A stretch of DNA of 49,531 nucleotides from Mycobacterium sp. Lineage in GTDB: Bacteria; Actinomycetota; Actinomycetes; Mycobacteriales; Mycobacteriaceae. Shown one piece after another: positions 17,420-25,698 of this stretch. The stretch's first letter is position 1. Every line of letters begins with the position of its first letter. The stretch spans positions 1-49,531 of the forward strand of contig JAPLAO010000139.1 in the NCBI GenBank assembly GCA_026393245.1, read 5' to 3'. The translations under genes were made by a program, and so were the position numbers. Below the pieces are notes generated by a model. The model made no database searches, had not been told where the DNA came from, and was given only the letters and a program-made list of their open reading frames with translations.

Positions 17420-17478
17420 CCGGGCGCTGCGTGCCGGCGGAAGACCCCCCCCTTCCGCGACCGGAGCGCAGCGCCCGG
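17420..17478. terminator. Long terminator-like hairpin after the DUF952 gene
   Basis: The 12-bp arms CCGGGCGCTGCG (17420-17431) and CGCAGCGCCCGG (17467-17478) are perfect. Inside them CCGG/CCGG (17434-17437 and 17461-17464) and CGGAAG/CTTCCG (17438-17443 and 17452-17457) also pair, leaving a 3-nt bulge and a loop of A and seven C. The gap 17366-17509 contains this structure and the promoter of the next gene, and no ORF. Confidence 0.7.
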
Positions 17479-17497
17479 CCACCTCAGCCGGGTTAAC

Positions 17498-17503
17498 TAG
17501 AGT
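17498..17503 (+). promoter_or_regulatory. Leaderless-type -10 element
   Basis: TAGAGT fits TANNNT and ends 6 nt before the ATG at 17510, so transcription may start at or next to the start codon. No ribosome-binding site is visible. Confidence 0.5.
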
Positions 17504-17509
17504 GCTGCG

Positions 17510-18349
17510 ATGAGCAAACCGCCCAAGTTGGATGTCCTCGACGTCGCGGACGTGCCACTGCGCGAGGTATCCGGATTGGTGTTGCGGGGATCTGATCTGC
17601 TGGCTGTCGGTGACCACGATCCGGTGGTTTTCAGTGCCCCGCTGCAACCGTGGCCGCTGGATTGGCAGGCGATTGATCTGGCCGGTCTCGAACTTCCCGA
17701 CGGCGGAACGCAATTCGAGGCGATCCAACCGACTTCCGCGCACACGGTTCTGGTGTTGCAGGAGCAGCCCGCGCGGGTGCTGCACATCGACCTTTCCGTG
17801 CCGGCGCTCATCGGAACCCTGTTGCTCGATGTTCCCGACGGTCATCGGTTGCGCCAGGCCTGGCTCGGTGATCGGTCCTCCCGCGGCGAGTCACTGGTGC
17901 TGGCTGATCGCGGCCACCTGCTGGTGGTCAAGGAAAAGGATCCGTCCGCGATCCTGGAATTCGGTCCCGCCGGAGACGATCCGGTCGGCTGGCGCGGGGG
18001 CGACTCGACGGTGGCGCCGGGTCCCGGGGATGCGACGTTGACCGTGTTGGCGACGTGGTGGCTGGGCAAGGAATTGACCAAGCGGCTTCCGGACATCAGC
18101 GACGCCACCATCGGCCCGGACGGACGGCTGTATCTGCTGTCCGATCAGGGCAGTGCGATCGCCCGACTACCCGACTCGCTAGATCCCCAGGGTGGCGTGG
18201 TTGAAGCTGAGGCGATCTGGCTCATCGCCGGTAGCCCGAAGAGCGCCGAGGGTTTGGTGATCCTGGACGACGGCACTGTGCTGGTGGGGCTGGACACCAA
18301 GTCGCCGCGACGAAATCTGTTGCGGCTCAAGCCATTACCGCTGGATTGA
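17510..18349 (+). CDS. Hypothetical protein, possibly SdiA-regulated-like beta-propeller
   Basis: I do not recognise this gene with certainty. The 279-residue protein has no signal peptide or membrane helix. It shows repeated short beta-type blocks ending in acidic loops (LLAVGDHDP, GESLVLADRGHLLVV, DGRLYLLSDQGSAIA, SAEGLVILDDGTVLVGLD), reminiscent of the SdiA-regulated/YjiK-type propeller fold. A TAGAGT -10 element just upstream suggests a leaderless transcript. The gene overlaps the convergent ClC gene by 15 nt. Confidence 0.65.
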   Translation: MSKPPKLDVLDVADVPLREVSGLVLRGSDLLAVGDHDPVVFSAPLQPWPLDWQAIDLAGLELPDGGTQFEAIQPTSAHTVLVLQEQPARVLHIDLSVPALIGTLLLDVPDGHRLRQAWLGDRSSRGESLVLADRGHLLVVKEKDPSAILEFGPAGDDPVGWRGGDSTVAPGPGDATLTVLATWWLGKELTKRLPDISDATIGPDGRLYLLSDQGSAIARLPDSLDPQGGVVEAEAIWLIAGSPKSAEGLVILDDGTVLVGLDTKSPRRNLLRLKPLPLD

Positions 18350-19744
18350 TCCCTGGTCGCCCACGTCGCTGTCCCGGTTGAGTCGCTGGGCCCGATAAAT
18401 CGACACCGGTGTGCGGCTGATGATGAGGTAGGCGACGCCGACGGTGATCATCGCCGCGGGTATCACTGAGAAAGATCCGGTCATCTCAGCGACCATGATC
18501 ATCACCGCCAGGGGTGCGTGCGCGACACTGCCGAAACAGGCCATCATCGCCACGATCACGAACAAGCCCGGACCATCCGGAATCCCCGGCGCGCCAAGGG
18601 TATCCGCCAACCTCCAGATCGCAGCTCCCACGAAGCCACCGATCACGATGCCGGGCCCGAAGATGCCGCCGGATCCGCCGGTGCCGATCGACAGCGACGT
18701 CGCTAAGATCTTGGCCATCGGCAGCACCAGCACGATCCACAGCGGGATCGTCGCCAACCCTTCTCGGGTCATGGCGATCTGCACCCAGCCGTATCCGCTG
18801 GACAGGATCTGCGGAATCGCCAGTGCCAGGAGGCCGACCAGAAGGCCGCCGATCGCCGGTTTGATCACAATGCCGCCGGGCAATCGCTTGGTCAGTGCGA
18901 TGGTGCCGTAGAACGTCCGCGCGTAGAGATAGCCGATGCCCGCCGCGATGATGCCGATGACCACAAACCAGGGTGTCTGGGCGGGGTCGAATCGGTAGTT
19001 GGGTTCGACGAATCCGAACATCGGCGCGAAACCCAGAATCGACCCGTAGACGGCGTAGGCGGTCGCCGAGGTGATGAAGCCCGGAACGAGAGCACGATAG
19101 TTGAAATCCTCCCGATAGATGATCGAGGCGGCCAGTACGGCCCCGCCCAGGGGTGCGCTGAAGATCGCCCCGATGCCCGAGCCGATACCCAGCGACACCG
19201 CGAGCCGTCCGTCGTCATCGGACAGATTCAGCCGCCGGGTCATTAGCGAACCGAATCCGGCCGAGATTTGCGCGGTTGGGCCTTCGCGTCCACCGGAACC
19301 GCCGGAGCCGATGGTCAGGGCGCTGGCGATCAACTTGACCACTACCGCTCGGCTGCGGATCGACCGCGGATCGGTCAGTGCCGCTTCGATCGCATTGTCG
19401 GTGCCGTGGCCCTGGGCTTCGGGGGCGAACTTAGCCACGATGACTGCCGACACCAGGGCTCCACCGAACGCAGTCAACGGAATCGCCCAGGGTCTGCTGA
19501 ATCCCAGCGACCCAGACCCGCCACCGTCGCCGATCGCCTGCGGCTGCTGATAGCCCCCGAGACCGCCGAGCAGAAACTCCCCGGCGTACTTCAGGGCGAG
19601 AAAGAACACCACCGCGCCCAGTCCGGCGATGATGCCGATGGACACCCCGAGGATCAACCACTTTCGCAGATAACCGGATTCGCGGACGAAGGCGCCCAGG
19701 TGTCCACCGGTTCCGGTGCGGCCGTTGTGCTGCGGGGCGGCCAT
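18335..19744 (-). CDS. ClC-family chloride channel or H+/Cl- antiporter
   Basis: The 469-residue membrane protein has the ClC selectivity motifs: GSGGSGGREGPTAQ near residue 145 (GREGP) and GTGGSGGIFGPGI near residue 350 (GGxFGP), with about a dozen hydrophobic segments. The gating-glutamate position in GREGP is present, which is needed for exchange in antiporter members. It has no C-terminal CBS domains. I do not recall a ClC gene at this place in M. tuberculosis, so it may be a lineage-specific insertion between the DUF952 region and sigA. It is convergent with, and overlaps by 15 nt, the hypothetical gene at 17510. Confidence 0.9.
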   Translation of the reverse strand: MAAPQHNGRTGTGGHLGAFVRESGYLRKWLILGVSIGIIAGLGAVVFFLALKYAGEFLLGGLGGYQQPQAIGDGGGSGSLGFSRPWAIPLTAFGGALVSAVIVAKFAPEAQGHGTDNAIEAALTDPRSIRSRAVVVKLIASALTIGSGGSGGREGPTAQISAGFGSLMTRRLNLSDDDGRLAVSLGIGSGIGAIFSAPLGGAVLAASIIYREDFNYRALVPGFITSATAYAVYGSILGFAPMFGFVEPNYRFDPAQTPWFVVIGIIAAGIGYLYARTFYGTIALTKRLPGGIVIKPAIGGLLVGLLALAIPQILSSGYGWVQIAMTREGLATIPLWIVLVLPMAKILATSLSIGTGGSGGIFGPGIVIGGFVGAAIWRLADTLGAPGIPDGPGLFVIVAMMACFGSVAHAPLAVMIMVAEMTGSFSVIPAAMITVGVAYLIISRTPVSIYRAQRLNRDSDVGDQGSIQR

Positions 19745-19819
19745 TGCCGGATGCTAGCAGCGCAGGGGAGCCGCGCTGAGGTCCGTCCAGGCCGGAATTT
19801 AGCTCAGGCGGGGTTTCCC

Positions 19820-20000
19820 TCAGTCCAGGTAGTCGCGCAAGACCTGCGAGCGGCTCGGGTGGCGCAGCTTCGACATGGTCTTGGACTCGATCTGGCGGAT
19901 GCGCTCGCGGGTCACCCCGTACACCTGACCGATTTCATCCAGGGTGCGAGGCTGGCCGTCGGTCAGACCGAACCGCAGTCGCACCACGCCGGCCTCGCGC
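19820..20000 (-). pseudogene. sigA: Detached sigma-4 end of sigA, out of frame
   Basis: In the frame shifted relative to the main sigA ORF, the minus strand encodes an intact C-terminus: [35 protein letters not shown] (the -35-binding helix-turn-helix) and the normal end [11 protein letters not shown] with a TGA at 19820-19822. It has no start codon of its own. It joins the main ORF at about 20000, where the sequence goes from EDSEAVVAV to REAGVV with one extra base. Confidence 0.9.
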
Positions 20001-21701
20001 GACGGCCACGACGGCTTCGGAGTCCTCGATGAAGTCGCCGAGCTGGCTATCGCCCTCGTCGCCGATGGTCTGGTCCAGCGAGATCGGTTCGCGGGCGTAC
20101 TGCTGAATCTCCAGCACCTTCTCCGGGGTGATGTCCATTTCCTTGGCCAGTTCCTCCGGAGTGGCCTCGCGACCCAGGTCCTGGAGCAATTCGCGCTGGA
20201 TGCGGCCGAGCTTATTGATCACCTCGACCATGTGCACCGGGATACGGATGGTGCGGGCCTGGTCGGCCATGGCGCGGGTGATGGCCTGACGGATCCACCA
20301 CGTGGCGTAGGTCGAGAACTTGTAGCCCTTGGTGTAGTCGAACTTCTCGACCGCGCGAATCAGGCCCAGGTTGCCTTCCTGGATGAGGTCCAGGAACGCC
20401 ATTCCGCGGCCGGTGTAGCGCTTGGCCAACGAGACCACCAGACGCAGGTTCGCTTCCAGCAGATGATTTTTCGCCCGATCGCCGTCGCGGCAGATCCACG
20501 TCATATCGCGACGCTGCTGCACGGGCAGCTTCTTGCCGCGCTCGGCCCCCTCGGTCATCTTCTGGGTGGCGTACAGGCCCGCTTCGATCCGCTTGGCCAG
20601 TTCCACCTCTTCCTCGGCATTAAGCAGAGCGACCTTGCCGATCTGCTTGAGATAGGCGCGCACTGAGTCGGCCGACGCGGTGAGTTCGGCGTCCTTGCGG
20701 GCCTGGCGCAGGGCCTCGGATTCCTCCTCGTCCCAGACGAAGTCGCCGGACGCCTTGTCCGTGTCGGAAGGCTCGGCGGCGTCGTCATCTTCGCCGTCGG
20801 TGGCGGGGGCGGCCGTGACGACGGCGACGACAACACCCGCCTCCTCCTCGACGACGACCGCTTCGAGATCTTCGATCACTATCTCTTCGGCGCCGTCGAT
20901 CTCGGGCTCAATATGGAGATCGGTATCGAGGTCTTCGACGAGGAGTTCGGCGACGCCCCCGGCGGAAGCGGCCGACTTCTTGGCACCCCCGCGGGCGGCT
21001 TTCACGGGTGCTTGCTTGGCAGTGGCTTTCGCGGGAGCAGCTTTCGTGGCGGCCTTCGCGGGGGCGGCCTTCGCGAGGTCGACTTTCGCGTGGGCGGCTT
21101 TCGCGTGGGCGGCTTTCGCGACTACCTTCGCGGCTACAGGCTTGGCGGGAGCGGTCTTGGTGGCTTTCGCCGGTGCTGCTTTAGCGACCTTGGCGGGAGC
21201 GGACTTGGCGGCCTTGGCCGGTGCTGCTTTCGCGACCTTGGCGGGTGCGGACTTGGCGGCCTTGGTCGGTGCCGCTTTGGTGGCTTTCACCGGTGCTGCT
21301 TTAGCGACCTTGGCGGGAGTGGACTTAGCGGCCTTAGCCGGTGCTGCTTTGGTGACCTTGACGGGAGCAGCCTTCTTCGGAGTTGTTTTGGCGGCTCTGG
21401 CCGGCGCGGCCTTGGCAGCCTTTTTCGGTGCAGCCTTGACAGCTTTGGTGGCGTTGACCGGTGCGGCCTTCTTCGGTGCGGCTTTGACGGCCTTGGCGGC
21501 TTTGGCTGGAGTCGCCTTGGCTGCCTTAGCCGGCGCAGCCTTGGCCGCTCTGACCGGTACCGCCTTGGTGGCCTTGGCCGGAGCCGCCTTGATCGCCTTT
21601 TTGGCTGGTATGGGGCTTGCCACAGCCTTCTTCGCGGGAGTCTTGGTGGCGGTGCGCGTCACCGGCTTCGTGGTTGCCGGCCTGGTTTTTGTCGCTGCCA
21701 C
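19935..21701 (-). CDS. sigA: Primary sigma factor SigA, frameshifted in region 4
   Basis: SigA directs RNA polymerase to housekeeping promoters and is essential. The GTG at 21701 (MAATKT) matches the family start and has AAAGGG upstream. Residues about 25-245 are an Ala/Lys/Pro repeat resembling histone H1 tails, then an acidic stretch, then the core from [14 protein letters not shown] (about residue 318): regions 1.2 and 2 ([19 protein letters not shown]), region 3 ([20 protein letters not shown]) and [22 protein letters not shown]. After this V the frame changes and ends 25 codons later in unrelated residues. About 21 residues (62 nt) of region 4.1 are missing relative to SigB here and to other SigA proteins. 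It precedes ClC; ppgK lies upstream. Confidence 0.93.
20975..21640 (-). repeat. sigA: Degenerate repeat region coding the Ala/Lys/Pro-rich tail of SigA
   Basis: Repeats with a core coding for KAAPAKAAK or [13 protein letters not shown] run through about 220 codons. Some copies are nearly identical at DNA level (for example around 21170-21320), pointing to expansion by slippage or recombination. Lengths vary in multiples of three, so the frame is kept. Confidence 0.85.
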
Positions 21702-21877
21702 GTGCACCCTTTCGGTCGTGCTGGCTTTCGGCGGGCACGGACGTGCCTCACCGAAAGTGTCGGCTATGTGGAATATCGGCGTGATCGCGTAATGGATGCT
21801 CGCCGCTGTCCGGTTGGCGGCCGCCGAAGCCCATTGTAACTACTAACTGGGAGTCCGCTGTACAGGCGCCGAGGAGA

Positions 21878-22651
21878 CTAGTTGATGAGTTCCGACTGGC
21901 TCGCCATCGCGGCTCCCACGATTCCTGCCTCATTCTGCAGTCCAGCCCCCACGACCGGCGTCCGGTTGCGCAGCATCGGGATCCACCGGTCAGCCTTTCG
22001 GCTGATGCCGCCGCCGGCGATGAAAAGGTCCGGCCAGATGGCGTTCTCGATCGCGATCAGAACCTTGGTGACCTCTTCGGTCCAGCGCTGGTAATTCCAT
22101 TCCTTGCGTTCCTTGACCGACGAGGCTGCGCGATGCTCGGCTTCCTTGCCGCCCACCTCAATATGGCCGAATTCACTGTTGGGCAGTAGCACTCCGTTGT
22201 AGAGAACGGCGGAACCGATTCCGGTGCCGAAGGTCAGCAACACGATTAGTCCGCTCTTGTCGCGCCCCGCGCCGTAGCGGCACTCCGCCAGGCCGGCGGC
22301 GTCGGCATCGTTGAGTACTGCGACACTGCGGCCACCCAGGGCGGCGCTCCAGATCTCGGCGACGTTGGTGCCGATCCAGGATTTGTCGACGTTCGCGGCG
22401 GTCTTCACGACGCCGTCGACAACGACGCCGGGGTAGGTCACGCCCACCGGCCCGGTCCAGCCGAAGTGATCCACCACCTCGACGACCGTTTTGGTCACAG
22501 CTTTCGGCGTAGCCGGCTGGGGCGTGTCCAGCCGGAATCGCTCGCCGACGAGTTGCCCGGTGTCGAGGTCGACGATGGCGCCCTTGACCCCGCTGCCGCC
22601 GACATCCACCCCGAGGGCCTGGCGCGCGGTACTGGGTTCGGTCGGGGTCAT
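21878..22651 (-). CDS. ppgK: Polyphosphate glucokinase PpgK
   Basis: PpgK phosphorylates glucose with polyphosphate or ATP in the cytoplasm. The 257-residue ROK-type kinase has the phosphate-binding motif DVGGSGVKGAIVD at 15-27, NDADAAGLAE near residue 114 with the catalytic Asp, and LTFGTGIGSA near 138. The ATG at 22651 has AAGGAG upstream. It lies upstream of sigA on the same strand with a 176-nt gap that should hold the sigA promoter; it is divergent from suhB, as in M. tuberculosis Rv2702/Rv2701c. Confidence 0.95.
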   Translation of the reverse strand: MTPTEPSTARQALGVDVGGSGVKGAIVDLDTGQLVGERFRLDTPQPATPKAVTKTVVEVVDHFGWTGPVGVTYPGVVVDGVVKTAANVDKSWIGTNVAEIWSAALGGRSVAVLNDADAAGLAECRYGAGRDKSGLIVLLTFGTGIGSAVLYNGVLLPNSEFGHIEVGGKEAEHRAASSVKERKEWNYQRWTEEVTKVLIAIENAIWPDLFIAGGGISRKADRWIPMLRNRTPVVGAGLQNEAGIVGAAMASQSELIN

Positions 22652-22745
22652 TGCTGCTCCTTAGTCGCGGCGGGCGGATCGACCGGGTTAGACACTAGTG
22701 GGTGAGGCGCCCGCCGACGCCCGATTATGTTGCGATAGCTCTGTG

Positions 22746-23594
22746 ATGGATAACGGGGCCCAAGAACTGCGAGCCGTCGCCGAGGAATTAGCCGCTGAAG
22801 CGGCGGCCTTCGTCCGCCGTCGGCGAGCGGAGATCTTCGGTACGGACACCGGAACGGGCGGGCCCGCGCTGCGCTCAAAGAGCAGTCCCACCGACCCGGT
22901 CACCATCGCTGACACCGAAACCGAGCAGTTGATCCGGAATCGGCTAGCCGAACTGCGGCCGGGCGAGTCGATCCTCGGCGAGGAGGGTGGCGGGGCGCAG
23001 CAGCGACGCGGTGCGGTGCGGTGGGTGGTGGACCCCATCGACGGCACGGTGAACTTCGTCTACGGCATCCCGACCTACGCGGTATCGATCGCGGCCCAAC
23101 TCGACGGCCGGTCGGTGGCCGGCGCCGTGGCGGACGTCGCAAGCGGCGACGTCTACTCGGCCGGCATCGGTCTCGGCGCGCACCTCCTCACCGACGGAGC
23201 GCGTCAACGCCTCCGATGCAGCGACGTCGACGACCTCTCAATGGCGTTGCTGGGGACGGGTTTTGGTTATCAGGCGCATCGTCGCGCCGCACAGGCAGAA
23301 CTGCTGGCCCGGATGCTGCCGGTGATCCGCGACGTTCGGCGGATCGGCTCTGCGGCACTCGATCTGTGCATGGTGGCCGCCGGTCGGTTGGACGGCCACT
23401 ACGAGCACGGTCTCAATGTCTGGGACTGGGCTGCCGGCGCGTTGGTCGCCGCCGAAGCCGGAGCGGTGCTGCTGCTGCCCGACCCGGACGAATCGGGTAT
23501 CCAAGGTTCGCTGGTGGTGGTCGCCGCGCCAGGGGTGGCGACACAACTCATCGACGCCCTGGTGCGGTTCGACGGATTACGTCCACTGCCCTGA
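22746..23594 (+). CDS. suhB: Inositol-1-monophosphatase SuhB
   Basis: This Mg2+-dependent phosphatase releases myo-inositol used for phosphatidylinositol and its mannosides. The 282-residue protein has the metal-binding motifs GEEGGG near residue 79, DPIDGTVNF near residue 97, and the C-terminal WDWAAGALVAAEAG. The ATG at 22746 (MDNGAQELRAV) gives the family start; an in-frame GTG at 22743 and one at 22698 are alternatives. TATGTT at 22726-22731 fits a -10 element. The stop codon is 5 nt from the convergent cei stop. Confidence 0.94.
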   Translation: MDNGAQELRAVAEELAAEAAAFVRRRRAEIFGTDTGTGGPALRSKSSPTDPVTIADTETEQLIRNRLAELRPGESILGEEGGGAQQRRGAVRWVVDPIDGTVNFVYGIPTYAVSIAAQLDGRSVAGAVADVASGDVYSAGIGLGAHLLTDGARQRLRCSDVDDLSMALLGTGFGYQAHRRAAQAELLARMLPVIRDVRRIGSAALDLCMVAAGRLDGHYEHGLNVWDWAAGALVAAEAGAVLLLPDPDESGIQGSLVVVAAPGVATQLIDALVRFDGLRPLP

Positions 23595-23599
23595 GTGGC

Positions 23600-24250
23600 T
23601 CAGCAGGTGCCGCGGTGAATCTTGGTCAGCAGGGCCGAATCGGCCGGTTCGGTGGCACCGGGCTGCAGCCCGGACAGCACCGCGGCGATATCGTCGCTGC
23701 TGGCTAATGCGGTGAAGTCGGTGCCGATTACCAAGTCGACCGAGTTGTCCGTGCGATCGTCCTGGTACAACTCGACGCACGGGGCCACCAACCACGCGGT
23801 CGCGGCGCCGGCCCTGCCGTCCTTGCCGAAGCGGATCTGGCCCTGACACGACAACCTGGTGCCCGCGTAGACCGGATCGTTGGCGGCCGCCGGGGCCGCG
23901 AAGCCCAGATCGCGCAGGGAACCGGCCACATCGCCGGCCTGACCGCCCTGGCCGCTTGCGTTGAGCACCCGGATGTTCGTCTCGGCCAACTTGGCCGGCG
24001 CCACGTCGATCAGGGCTGAACTCGATAACCGGCCGCCGAGTTTGGGTGCCGCGGGGTCGGTCGGTGCCGGCGGAGCGTTGCACGCCGCGGCCTCACCCAC
24101 GGTGACCGGGCGGGTCAACACGAAGACCCACACCAGAGCGGTCAGGGCGAACATGGCGACCGCCGCGGCTATCCCGGGGCGATAGTTGCGCCTTCGGAAC
24201 GGATTACCGGCTTTGTCGTAGGCGGAACCTTCGGTGATGTGAGCGACCAC
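23600..24250 (-). CDS. cei: Cell envelope integrity protein Cei
   Basis: Cei is an envelope protein needed for cell-wall integrity and virulence in M. tuberculosis (Rv2700). The start GTG 24250 gives 216 residues, the length of Rv2700, and sits exactly 7 nt after a TACAGT -10 element; an upstream in-frame GTG (24259) lies inside that element. The protein has a short cytoplasmic N-terminus (MVAHITEGSAYDKAGNPFRR), one membrane helix (AAVAMFALTALVWVFVL) and an extracytoplasmic LytR_C-type domain (LAETNIRVLNASGQGGQAGDVAGSL). Convergent with suhB. Confidence 0.93.
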   Translation of the reverse strand: MVAHITEGSAYDKAGNPFRRRNYRPGIAAAVAMFALTALVWVFVLTRPVTVGEAAACNAPPAPTDPAAPKLGGRLSSSALIDVAPAKLAETNIRVLNASGQGGQAGDVAGSLRDLGFAAPAAANDPVYAGTRLSCQGQIRFGKDGRAGAATAWLVAPCVELYQDDRTDNSVDLVIGTDFTALASSDDIAAVLSGLQPGATEPADSALLTKIHRGTC

Positions 24251-24257
24251 GTGTTGC

Positions 24258-24263
24258 ACTGTA
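24258..24263 (-). promoter_or_regulatory. Leaderless -10 element of cei
   Basis: Minus-strand TACAGT ends 7 nt before the GTG at 24250, the spacing of leaderless mycobacterial transcripts. It decides the cei start. Confidence 0.65.
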
Positions 24264-24432
24264 AAGGCAGCACGGGACGGCAGGTAACCTGGCTTCCGCC
24301 GCAGAAGCGGTTCGCGCTCTGGAACCTAATGTGATGAAATTCACACCGGAACTCGGCGCTGGGGGGCATTAATCATTTTGCGCAGACGTTCGACGCTGGT
24401 ACAAAGCCTTGTGTTCGACGAGGGGATTGACG

Positions 24433-24735
24433 ATGGCTACTGATTACGACGCCCCACGGCGTACGGAGACCGACGAGGTCTCCGAGGATTCGCTTGAAGA
24501 ACTGACCGCGCGGCGCAACGAGGCGCAATCGGCCGTCGTCGATGTCGATGAGACCGAGTCCGCGGAGTCCTTCGAATTGCCCGGTGCCGACCTCTCCGGC
24601 GAGGAGTTGTCCGTCCGGGTCATTCCCAAGCAGGCCGACGAATTCACCTGCTCCAGTTGCTTTCTCGTGCACCATCGCAGCCGCCTTGCCAGTGACAAGA
24701 AGGGCGTGATGACGTGCACCGACTGCGCGGTCTAG
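24433..24735 (+). CDS. DUF4193 family protein (Rv2699c-like)
   Basis: The 100-residue acidic protein has the typical N-terminus MATDYDAPRR, an acidic middle, and a C-terminal Cys pair motif FTCSSCFLVHHRSRLA ... MTCTDCAV, a likely zinc ribbon. It is one of the most conserved small actinobacterial proteins and its function is unknown. AGGGGATTG precedes the ATG by a few nt. It is divergent from cei (182-nt gap) and its last 4 nt overlap the convergent DUF3093 gene. Confidence 0.92.
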   Translation: MATDYDAPRRTETDEVSEDSLEELTARRNEAQSAVVDVDETESAESFELPGADLSGEELSVRVIPKQADEFTCSSCFLVHHRSRLASDKKGVMTCTDCAV

Positions 24736-25208
24736 CTACGCAGGGCGGCCAGTAGTCGATCCGGATGCCGGCAACTCACCAACCAGTACGGTGTCGGATC
24801 ATCAGGGTCATCGAGCACCACCAACGCCATGGGGCCCACCCAGGTCCGGTGCACGACGTAGGCGGCCGGGTCCAACTGCCGCCCCAGCGCTGCTGACTTC
24901 GCGGTCCGGGGTACCTCGGCTGACCGGCGCACCGCGGACACCGGCAGATGTGCCGGGCCGGCCCGTAGCTCCACGTCCACCCCGGCGGTGCTGACCTGCA
25001 CCTCGGTTCGGCTGAGCCACAGCAGGACGCCGGCGGCCGCGGCGGCCGACGTCGCATAGGGCAGCCAGTCGGGCAGGGCACGCACGCCCATGTTGACCTC
25101 GGTGGCCAGCAACGCCGAAACCCCGAGGGCCACCAGCCACCACCACCACGGCACCCACAGCCGCTCGCGGTACCGCACGGTTTGCGAGGTCACACGCGAG
25201 CCGGACAC
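24732..25208 (-). CDS. DUF3093 membrane protein (Rv2698-like)
   Basis: The 158-residue protein has two membrane helices near the N-terminus ([18 protein letters not shown] and [18 protein letters not shown]) and a cytoplasmic domain ending in [18 protein letters not shown], matching DUF3093. Function is unknown. The GTG at 25208 ([18 protein letters not shown]) is chosen over a longer ORF that would run into dut. A TACCCT -10 element ends 7 nt before it, so the transcript is probably leaderless. It is divergent from dut with only 25 nt between start codons. Confidence 0.9.
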   Translation of the reverse strand: MSGSRVTSQTVRYRERLWVPWWWWLVALGVSALLATEVNMGVRALPDWLPYATSAAAAAGVLLWLSRTEVQVSTAGVDVELRAGPAHLPVSAVRRSAEVPRTAKSAALGRQLDPAAYVVHRTWVGPMALVVLDDPDDPTPYWLVSCRHPDRLLAALRS

Positions 25209-25215
25209 TAGGCCA

Positions 25216-25225
25216 AGGGTAGTCT
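25216..25225. promoter_or_regulatory. Overlapping divergent -10 elements of DUF3093 gene and dut
   Basis: Minus-strand TACCCT (25221-25216) ends 7 nt before the DUF3093 GTG. Plus-strand TAGTCT (25220-25225) ends 8 nt before the dut GTG. They share the two bases at 25220-25221. Both fit TANNNT and both predict leaderless mRNA. Confidence 0.65.
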
Positions 25226-25233
25226 TTGCCCCC

Positions 25234-25698
25234 GTGTCCACCAGTCTTGCGGTGGTTCGCCTCGACCGCGATCTGCCGATGCCCGTCCGTGCCCACGCCG
25301 GCGACGCCGGCGTCGATCTGTGCAGCGCCGAGGACGTCGAACTCGCGCCCGGGCAGCGCGCCCTGGTACCGACCGGTATCGCCGTCGCCATCCCGCATGG
25401 CATGGTGGGTTTGATACACCCGCGGTCCGGTTTGGCTGCGCGCGTTGGGCTTTCGATCGTCAACAGTCCCGGCACGGTGGACGCCGGGTACCGCGGCGAG
25501 ATCAAAGTGTCATTGATCAACCTCGACCCTGCCGCGCCGATCGTTATCAGGCGCGGCGACCGGATCGCTCAACTACTGGTCCAGCAGGTCGAGTTACCAG
25601 AGTTGGTCGAAGTGGCCTCATTCGATGAGGCCGGACTGGCTGATACCACCCGTGGCCAGGGCGGTCACGGTTCCTCCGGCGGACATGCGAGTTTGTGA
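25234..25698 (+). CDS. dut: Deoxyuridine 5'-triphosphate nucleotidohydrolase Dut
   Basis: Dut hydrolyses dUTP to dUMP and PPi, keeping uracil out of DNA and feeding dTMP synthesis. The 154-residue length equals M. tuberculosis Dut. The trimeric dUTPase motifs are present: HAGDAGVDL (1), HPRSGLA (2), [17 protein letters not shown] (3), RGDRIAQLL (4) and [10 protein letters not shown] (5), plus the conserved end HASL. The GTG start at 25234 has no ribosome-binding site but sits 8 nt after the -10 TAGTCT. Its stop overlaps the ATG of the DUF3710 gene by one base. Confidence 0.97.
   Translation: MSTSLAVVRLDRDLPMPVRAHAGDAGVDLCSAEDVELAPGQRALVPTGIAVAIPHGMVGLIHPRSGLAARVGLSIVNSPGTVDAGYRGEIKVSLINLDPAAPIVIRRGDRIAQLLVQQVELPELVEVASFDEAGLADTTRGQGGHGSSGGHASL

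Noticed and set aside
20680..21839. Long plus-strand ORFs rich in Ala/Phe or Gly, resembling PE_PGRS-type repeats
   Set aside because: They are exact antisense shadows of the sigA Ala/Lys/Pro repeat, with no ribosome-binding site or family start.
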